Positions 6,770-11,175 of a DNA stretch of 11,175 bases are shown here, one piece after another (within the stretch, counting starts at the first letter, position 1; each line of letters starts with the position of its first letter). A program made the position numbers and the translations under genes. The DNA is taken from NCBI GenBank assembly GCA_038528235.1, contig JBCBEX010000113.1, forward strand, positions 1 through 11,175, given 5' to 3'. The notes below the pieces were generated by a model. That model saw only the letters and a program-made list of their open reading frames with translations. It was not told the origin of the DNA and ran no database searches. The stretch comes from JBCBEX01 sp038528235. GTDB taxonomy: Bacteria; Bacteroidota; Rhodothermia; Rhodothermales; Rubricoccaceae.

Positions 6770-8520
6770 GCGTCGTCGCCCAAGCGCACGTCCTTGGCAC
6801 GTAGCTGTAGCGTCGTCCGGCCGTTCCAGGTGTTGTCCTCAACGCAAAAAGCCAGTTCGAAGCCGCGACCGCGCCGGGCGCTCTGAAGCACCTCCGGCAG
6901 CCGCTCGGCCAGGCCGAAGCCGATCACGCTCATCGGACGCCCGCCATCGCGCTGCGCGACACGCATGCGGAGGTGCTGGCGGTCGGCGCCGCACGTCGAC
7001 GGCTGGCCCACCACGCGGAGGTCGCGGCCCCAAAACACGGGCTTGCGGTTGGCCGGGCCAAACGGGCCAAACTGCTGGAGGAGACGCCAGAACTTGCCAC
7101 CGTACCCGTCTACCTCGTTGAGGTCGAGCTGCGCGTCGAGCTCGATCTCGGGTTCGAGTTGGGCGGGCTCGACAGCGTTTTCGATGGCGTCGCTGAGGCG
7201 GGCGCGCAGTTCAGGGATGTGGCTCTTGTCGAGCGCGAGCCCTGCCGCGAAGGCGTGGCCACCGAAGCGCTCCAGCAAGTCGGAGCAGGACTGCAGCGCG
7301 TTGTAGACGTTGATGCCCTTCACCGAGCGCGCGGAGCCCTTGACGTGGCCGTTCGTCTCACCGTACGACGTGAGCAGCACCGTCGGACGGTGAAAATGCT
7401 CTGCGACTCGGCTCGCCGTGATGCCGATGACGCCGGGGTGCCAGTCGGCGCCGTAGAGCACGAGCGCCTTCGGGTCACCGTCCATGAACCGCGTGGCCTC
7501 GGCGAGCGCGACCGTGCGCGTGTCGTCGTCGAGTTCGCGGCGCTGGCGGTTGAGCGCTTCGAGCTCTTCAGCGAGCAGCTTCGCCTTCCAGCTGTCCGAC
7601 TCGATGAGCAGATCGACGGCCAGCGTGGCGTCGTCAAGGCGCCCGGCGGCGTTGATGCGCGGGCCGAGGTTGAAGACGATGGTCGAGGTCGTCGCCGTCG
7701 TGAGGTCCACGCGCGCCTGCTCGGCGAGGCGCAGCAGGCCGGGCCGCTGCGTGGCGCGGAGGCGTTCGAGGCCGGCGCGCATCAGCACGCGGTTCTCGTC
7801 CTGGAGCGGCACGATGTCCGACGCCGTCGAGACCGCGACGAGGTCGAGGTAGGGCCACGCCTCCTCTTCGGGGCGTCCCTGGCGCTGGAGCACGGCCTGG
7901 ATGAGCTTGAAGCCCACGCCGCAGCCCGAGAGGCCGTCGAACGGATAGCCGCAGTCGGGGCGCTTCGGGTCGAGCACGGCGACCGCCTCGGGGATCGTCT
8001 CGCCCGCGGTGTGGTGGTCGCAGATGACGAGGTCGACGCCCTTGCTCTTCGCGTAGAGCGCCGCGTCGTGCGCCGTGATGCCGCAGTCGAGCGCCACGAT
8101 CAGCGTCGCGCCCGCCTCGATGGCATGGTCGATGCCCGCCTCGGACAGCCCATAGCCGTGGATGAAGCGGCTCGGGACGAAGAACGCCGGGTCGAGGCCC
8201 TGCGCGCGCAAGAAGCCCACCATCAGCGCCGTCGAGGTCGTCCCGTCGACGTCGTAGTCGCCGTAGACGAGCACGCGCTCGCCCTGCGCGATGGCCTGCA
8301 GGAGCCGGTCGGCGGCGGCGTCCATGTCCTGCATCAGGAACGGGTCGTGGAGCGCAGGGAGGCCGTCGCGGAAGTAGTGCCGGGCCTCGTCGAAGGAGCC
8401 GATGCCGCGCGCCACGAGGGTGCGCGCGAGGGCCATAGGGAGGCGGTTGAGTTGATAGCTCAGGCGGGTGACCGCCTCCAGGTCGTCGACCGGGCGGAGC
8501 GTCCAGCGGGGGGTAGGCAT
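6766..8520 (-). CDS. recJ: Single-stranded-DNA exonuclease RecJ
   Basis: RecJ degrades single-stranded DNA 5' to 3' and acts in RecF-pathway recombination, mismatch repair and rescue of stalled forks. The 584-residue length fits (E. coli RecJ is about 577). The DHH phosphoesterase domain has all its metal motifs: YGDYDVDGTTS (86-96; D88, D90, D92), ALDCGIT (143-149; D145), CDHHTAGE (167-174; DHH 168-170), STASDIVPL (231-239; D235), and GPRINAAGRLD (286-296). The DHHA1 domain shows GVIGITASRV (363-372), GSARSVKG (395-402) and RFGGHAFAAG (418-427). Residues about 455-584 form the OB-like C-terminal domain (FGPFGPANRKPVF 484-496). All catalytic residues are present. The ATG at 8520 leaves a normal N-terminus. 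It is followed by the overlapping zinc-ribbon gene and preceded by a 206-bp gap after pgeF, which suggests its own promoter. Confidence 0.97.
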   Translation of the reverse strand: MPTPRWTLRPVDDLEAVTRLSYQLNRLPMALARTLVARGIGSFDEARHYFRDGLPALHDPFLMQDMDAAADRLLQAIAQGERVLVYGDYDVDGTTSTALMVGFLRAQGLDPAFFVPSRFIHGYGLSEAGIDHAIEAGATLIVALDCGITAHDAALYAKSKGVDLVICDHHTAGETIPEAVAVLDPKRPDCGYPFDGLSGCGVGFKLIQAVLQRQGRPEEEAWPYLDLVAVSTASDIVPLQDENRVLMRAGLERLRATQRPGLLRLAEQARVDLTTATTSTIVFNLGPRINAAGRLDDATLAVDLLIESDSWKAKLLAEELEALNRQRRELDDDTRTVALAEATRFMDGDPKALVLYGADWHPGVIGITASRVAEHFHRPTVLLTSYGETNGHVKGSARSVKGINVYNALQSCSDLLERFGGHAFAAGLALDKSHIPELRARLSDAIENAVEPAQLEPEIELDAQLDLNEVDGYGGKFWRLLQQFGPFGPANRKPVFWGRDLRVVGQPSTCGADRQHLRMRVAQRDGGRPMSVIGFGLAERLPEVLQSARRGRGFELAFCVEDNTWNGRTTLQLRAKDVRLGDDA

Positions 8521-8576
8521 GGGAAAACTCGTGGGGAAGCGCGTCAGGGCGGCTTCCGTATGACATTTGTTCGCCG

Positions 8577-8584
8577 CGAATATA
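8577..8584 (-). promoter_or_regulatory. Possible -7/-10 element upstream of recJ
   Basis: On the minus strand this reads TATATTCG, one mismatch from the Bacteroidota -7 consensus TAnnTTTG and also similar to a sigma70 -10 box (TATATT). It lies about 57 nt upstream of the recJ ATG, in the most AT-rich spot of the gap. A matching -33 TTTG or -35 TTGACA is not seen at the expected distance, so this is only a candidate. Confidence 0.25.
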
Positions 8585-8651
8585 ACATGGGGGTAACCTT
8601 GGCTTGGTCGCTTCGACCGCCCGCAAGACGGTCTCCTCCGACTTCCTGTTG

Positions 8652-8692
8652 GTTGTGCAGGCTACCAGACCACGCAGTAAACCCTGCACAAC
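8652..8692. repeat. Perfect 10-bp inverted repeat between pgeF and recJ
   Basis: GTTGTGCAGG (8652-8661) is the exact reverse complement of CCTGCACAAC (8683-8692), with a 21-nt spacer. It lies 34 bp downstream of the leftward pgeF stop and over 130 bp upstream of the recJ ATG. It could end the aroE-pgeF transcript or bind a regulator of recJ. There is no T-tract on the minus strand after it, so an intrinsic terminator is not supported. The remainder of the 206-bp gap (8521-8726) shows no gene. Confidence 0.5.
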
Positions 8693-8726
8693 GAACCCCG
8701 CCCGGCGAATCCAGAGCCGCTCGCCG

Positions 8727-9485
8727 TCAGCACTCGTGCAGCCCGATCACACCCAGCATCCGGCCCGTGCGGCCCGCCTCGGCGCGGTACGAGAAGAAGC
8801 GGTCGTTGTCCGCCACCGTGCAGCCGGGGTCGATATCGAGGTGCGCCTCCGCGAGTCCGGCGTTGAGGAGTTGCGCGCGGAGGACGCCCTTGAGGTCCAC
8901 GTGCGGCTTCGCGCCGGGCGACGGCACGGTCACGAAGCGATCGTCGAACTGTGCCGCTACCTCAGGACCTACCTCGAAGTGGGCCTGGCTGATGCACGGC
9001 CCAACGTAGGCGCGGAGGCGAGACGGCTCGGCGCCGAGCGCCTGCATCGCCGCAACGGTCTTCGCCACGATGTTCGCCGCCGTCCCGCGCCACCCGCTGT
9101 GGGCGGCCCCGACGACGCGCGCCTCGGGGTCGGCGAGCAGCACCGGCGCACAGTCGGCCACCTGGATGGCGAGCAGCACGCCCGGCTGGCTCGTCACGAG
9201 GGCATCGCGCTCGCGATAGACACCCGCGGCCGTGACTGTCTCGACCTCGGACCCATGTACTTGCCCGGCCAGCACCAGCACGTCGGCCGGATCGCTCTCA
9301 GCGCCGAAGTCGAGCGCGCGGAGCAGCGTCGCTTGGTGCGCGTCGCGCGTGGCCGCCTCCGTCTCGGTGTTCGTACCGAGGTTATACCCCAGATCCCCGA
9401 GCGCAACGCCTACCGGCGCGTGTCGGGTCGTGATGGCCGCGACAATTGCGGGGAGTTCGGCGAACAGATCAGGACGCAGGAGCAC
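8727..9485 (-). CDS. pgeF: YfiH/PgeF-family protein (laccase-domain, peptidoglycan editing factor)
   Basis: The 252-residue protein belongs to the YfiH/DUF152 family, once called multicopper polyphenol oxidase. Studied members act as zinc-dependent purine nucleoside enzymes (adenosine deaminase/phosphorylase), and E. coli PgeF helps keep L-Ser out of peptidoglycan stem peptides. The metal ligands are present: H77 in QVHGSEV, C112 in ADCAPVLL, and H129 in AAHSGWRGTAANI. YVGPCISQAHFEVG (160-173) and the C-terminal CTVADNDRFFSYRAE (222-236) are also typical. Length matches the family (about 240-250). The start is a GTG at 9485, six bases after the aroE stop; no in-frame ATG exists before residue 147, deep inside the domain, so GTG is the only sensible start. 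No Shine-Dalgarno is present. It is very probably co-transcribed with aroE. Confidence 0.93.
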   Translation of the reverse strand: MLLRPDLFAELPAIVAAITTRHAPVGVALGDLGYNLGTNTETEAATRDAHQATLLRALDFGAESDPADVLVLAGQVHGSEVETVTAAGVYRERDALVTSQPGVLLAIQVADCAPVLLADPEARVVGAAHSGWRGTAANIVAKTVAAMQALGAEPSRLRAYVGPCISQAHFEVGPEVAAQFDDRFVTVPSPGAKPHVDLKGVLRAQLLNAGLAEAHLDIDPGCTVADNDRFFSYRAEAGRTGRMLGVIGLHEC

Positions 9486-9491
9486 GGAGGG

Positions 9492-10349
9492 TCAGGTTGG
9501 TGTGAGGGCGCGCAGTACGGCGGCGTGCGGCATCGTCTGGCCGGTCCAGAGCCGGAACGCCTCGGCGGCCTGCCCGACGAGCATGGCCATGCCGCCGAGC
9601 GGGGTTGCGCCGCGCGCGGCGGCCTCGCGGAGGAAGCGCGTCTCAGCGGGCGCGTAGACGAGGTCGTAGGCGATCTGCGCTGCGTGGAAGTCGTCAGCGT
9701 TGGACCACGGCGTTTCGGCCTCGTGCGCCCCGTGCATGCCGAGCGGCGTCGCGTTGACGAGGAGCGTCGCGCTCTGAACGGCCCTGGAGGCATCGTCGTC
9801 CGCACGGACCGTGACCACGCTACGTGTATCGCGGTCGGCGAAGTCGCCAGCGAGGGCCTCCGCTTTGACAGGCGAGCGCGCGACGAGCGTCAGGCGGGCG
9901 ACGCGCACTTCGGTGAGTAGCGCATAGACGACGGCCCGAGCCGCACCGCCCGCTCCGAAGACGACTGTTTCCGCGCCGTCGAGGCGTTCCGCGTAGGGCT
10001 GCAGCGGCTCGAAGAAACCCGCCGCATCGGTGTTGGTCCCGAGGAGCGACCCGTCCCGCTGCGGCACAACGGTGTTGACCGCGCCGATGGCCTCGGCGAC
10101 CGGCGTGAGCGCGTCGAGGTACGGGACGATGGTCTGCTTGTGCGGGATCGTCACGTTGGCCCCGAGCACGCCGAGTGCCCGCAGTCCCGCGACGGCGTCG
10201 CCGAGGTCGTCGGGCCGAACGCGGGCGGCGAGGTAGACGGCATCGATCCCCAGCTTGTCGAACGCGGCGTTGTGGATCGTGGGCGAGCGCGAGTGCGCCA
10301 CGGGGTCGCCGAGGAGCAGCGCGAGGCGGGTGTGGGCCGTCAGGGTCAT
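9492..10349 (-). CDS. aroE: Shikimate dehydrogenase (AroE)
   Basis: AroE reduces 3-dehydroshikimate to shikimate with NADPH, the fourth step of the shikimate pathway in the cytoplasm. The 285-residue length is normal. The substrate-binding half shows LLGDPVAHSRSPTIHN (12-27; S20 and S22 contact shikimate), ANVTIPHK (64-71) with catalytic K71, and GTNTDAAGF (104-112) with D108. The NADP-binding half has FGAGGAARA (131-139), a glycine-rich loop, followed by LVNATPLGM (197-205). The C-terminus carries YDLVYAPAETRFL (228-240) and GGMAMLVGQAAEAF (252-265), both family hallmarks. The ATG at 10349 gives the usual N-terminus. It is first in a leftward pair with pgeF and divergent from the Ppx/GppA gene. 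No Shine-Dalgarno is visible. Like trpF in this window, it serves aromatic amino acid synthesis but is not in a pathway operon. Confidence 0.97.
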   Translation of the reverse strand: MTLTAHTRLALLLGDPVAHSRSPTIHNAAFDKLGIDAVYLAARVRPDDLGDAVAGLRALGVLGANVTIPHKQTIVPYLDALTPVAEAIGAVNTVVPQRDGSLLGTNTDAAGFFEPLQPYAERLDGAETVVFGAGGAARAVVYALLTEVRVARLTLVARSPVKAEALAGDFADRDTRSVVTVRADDDASRAVQSATLLVNATPLGMHGAHEAETPWSNADDFHAAQIAYDLVYAPAETRFLREAAARGATPLGGMAMLVGQAAEAFRLWTGQTMPHAAVLRALTPT

Positions 10350-10460
10350 GCGTACACGGGAGAAAGTCAGCGCAAGCTACCGCGCACCGGGACCGGACGC
10401 CCTCGCCGCCCGTTTCACTTGCTTCACTTCTGATTTTTCACCTCACACCACTCTCTGCCT
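10350..10460. promoter_or_regulatory. Divergent promoter region of aroE and ppx/gppA
   Basis: This 111-bp gap must supply leftward transcription of aroE-pgeF and rightward transcription of the Ppx/GppA gene. The AT-rich stretch TGATTTTTCA (10431-10440) is the likeliest site of DNA opening. I cannot place -10/-35 or TAnnTTTG/TTTG boxes with confidence. The piece GCTTCACTTC (10421-10430) is almost the same as the bases directly before the trpF ATG (CGCTTCACTTCAG), but such a short match may be chance. Confidence 0.3.
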
Positions 10461-11175
10461 GTGCGCGTTGCCACCATCGACATCGGCACCAACACCTGCC
10501 TCCTCCTCATCGCCGACGTGACGCCCGACGGAGCCCTCCGCGTCGTCTACGAAGAGGACCGCTTCACGCGCCTCGGCCAGGGCGTCGACGGGAGCAAGAA
10601 CCTCCACCCGGACGCCATCGAGCGGGTGATGACGGCCCTCGTGGCCTACAAGCAGCAGGCCGACACCCACGGTGCCGAGGCGGTCGTGATCGGCGCAACG
10701 AGCGCGTCCCGCGATGCCGCCAACCGGCACGTCCTCGTGGACCGCGCGCGCGACGAACTCGGCCTCGATTACCGCGTGATCGCAGGCGAACAAGAAGCCC
10801 GGCTGAGCTTCCTCGGCGCGCTCTCGGCGTTTCCGGACCTCGACCGCGCGGTCGTCCTCGACATCGGCGGCGGTTCGACGGAACTCATCACGGGACGCCG
10901 CTCCGACAACGCAGCACAGGGCGACGCCGCAGCTCAGGGCGACGCCGCAGCTCAGGGCGGCATCGTGATCGAGCACCGCGTGAGCCTCGACGTGGGCGCG
11001 GTGCGGCTCACGGAGCGCTGCTTCGAGACGATCCCTCCGAGCGCCTACCACGTCGTCACCGCGCGGCGCACCGTCACGGACGCGCTCGGGGCGATCCCCC
11101 TCGACGGCCGCCTCCCGCTCCTCGGCGCCTCAGGCACGACACGGGCGCTCGCCAAGCTCATCCACCCGGATAACC
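10461..11175 (+). CDS. Ppx/GppA-family phosphatase, 3' end cut by window
   Basis: Members hydrolyse inorganic polyphosphate (Ppx) or pppGpp (GppA); which activity applies here is not resolved. The visible 238 codons cover the N-terminal actin-like (ASKHA) domain and part of the second. ATIDIGTNTCLLLIAD (4-19) is the phosphate-1 loop, VIGATSASRDA (77-87) matches the family, and GEQEARLSFLGA (109-120) carries the likely catalytic E112. VLDIGGGSTELI (132-143) is the phosphate-2 loop. Residues 151-167 (AAQGDA-type repeat) are an insertion directly after this loop. LGASGTTRAL (222-231) follows the usual adenosine/phosphate region. The GTG start at 10461 is required: an in-frame TGA stands at 10431 and no ATG lies between. 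No Shine-Dalgarno is seen. The frame stays open to the last base, so the C-terminus lies outside. Confidence 0.92.
   Translation, partial: MRVATIDIGTNTCLLLIADVTPDGALRVVYEEDRFTRLGQGVDGSKNLHPDAIERVMTALVAYKQQADTHGAEAVVIGATSASRDAANRHVLVDRARDELGLDYRVIAGEQEARLSFLGALSAFPDLDRAVVLDIGGGSTELITGRRSDNAAQGDAAAQGDAAAQGGIVIEHRVSLDVGAVRLTERCFETIPPSAYHVVTARRTVTDALGAIPLDGRLPLLGASGTTRALAKLIHPDN
10911..10961 (+). repeat. In-frame 18-bp tandem repeat within the Ppx/GppA gene
   Basis: Two full 18-bp units (10911-10928 and 10929-10946) and a 15-bp third unit (10947-10961) share GCAGCTCAGGGCGACGCC; only one base differs between the first two. They encode repeats of AAQGDA. The near identity at DNA level points to recent slippage-type expansion, probably in a surface loop, because the flanking strands of the fold are intact. 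Confidence 0.85.

Noticed and set aside
8652..8692. Integron attC-like site
   Set aside because: The outer ends read GTT...AAC, the opposite of the RYYYAAC...GTTRRRY order of attC, and no integrase or cassette array is present.
6973..9009. 678-codon open frame on the plus strand, antisense to recJ and pgeF
   Set aside because: Its translation is Arg/Val/Ala/Glu-rich with no family motif, it covers two well-supported leftward genes plus the gap, and such antisense frames are expected at high GC where third positions lack A/T.
8604..9920. 438-codon plus-strand frame over pgeF and aroE
   Set aside because: Same high-GC shadow effect; both opposite-strand genes have complete catalytic motifs.
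10175..11173. 332-codon plus-strand frame crossing the aroE start and the Ppx/GppA gene
   Set aside because: Extremely Arg/Pro-rich; the alternate frame from the GTG at 10461 encodes intact Ppx/GppA motifs.

Overview
The window is GC-rich (roughly two thirds G+C by eye) and densely coding, with almost no Shine-Dalgarno sequences in front of its genes. The OmpA-type lipid-free envelope protein, the lone trpF, and the general protein style point to a free-living Gram-negative bacterium of the Bacteroidota/Rhodothermota side, most likely a Rhodothermales/Rubricoccaceae-like lineage. That taxonomic guess is inference from codon style and gene content, not from a marker gene. I see no rRNA, tRNA, CRISPR array, transposase, integrase or phage gene; this looks like ordinary chromosomal backbone.

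Layout, left to right. A leftward gene (32-1369) encodes a secreted protein with a concanavalin/LamG-like middle and a C-terminal OmpA peptidoglycan-binding domain. Across a 211-bp divergent gap lies rightward trpF (1581-2219, phosphoribosylanthranilate isomerase), which converges on a leftward FAD-dependent oxidoreductase (2230-3459). The junction holds a perfect 12-bp inverted repeat that codes for the oxidoreductase's last residues. Next is a leftward GNAT acetyltransferase (3629-4126). A 335-bp divergent gap separates it from a rightward 675-residue protein of unknown function (4462-6489), with helical ends joined by a long acidic Pro/Ala/Ser/Thr linker.

The right half is a leftward series: aroE (9492-10349), pgeF/yfiH (8727-9485, only 6 bp after aroE), a 206-bp gap with an inverted repeat, recJ (6766-8520), and a small zinc-ribbon gene (6533-6769) whose ATG overlaps the recJ stop by 4 bp. 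At the right edge a rightward Ppx/GppA phosphatase gene (10461 onward) runs off the window; it starts with GTG and carries an in-frame 18-bp tandem repeat.

Functionally the genes are a mix of housekeeping roles: aromatic amino acid synthesis (trpF, aroE), cell wall and envelope (OmpA-like, PgeF), DNA repair (RecJ), phosphate or alarmone metabolism (Ppx/GppA), and amine or amino acid oxidation (DAO). There is no obvious defence or mobile system. The least explained items are the 675-residue protein, the small RecJ-coupled zinc ribbon, and several intergenic or intragenic repeats.
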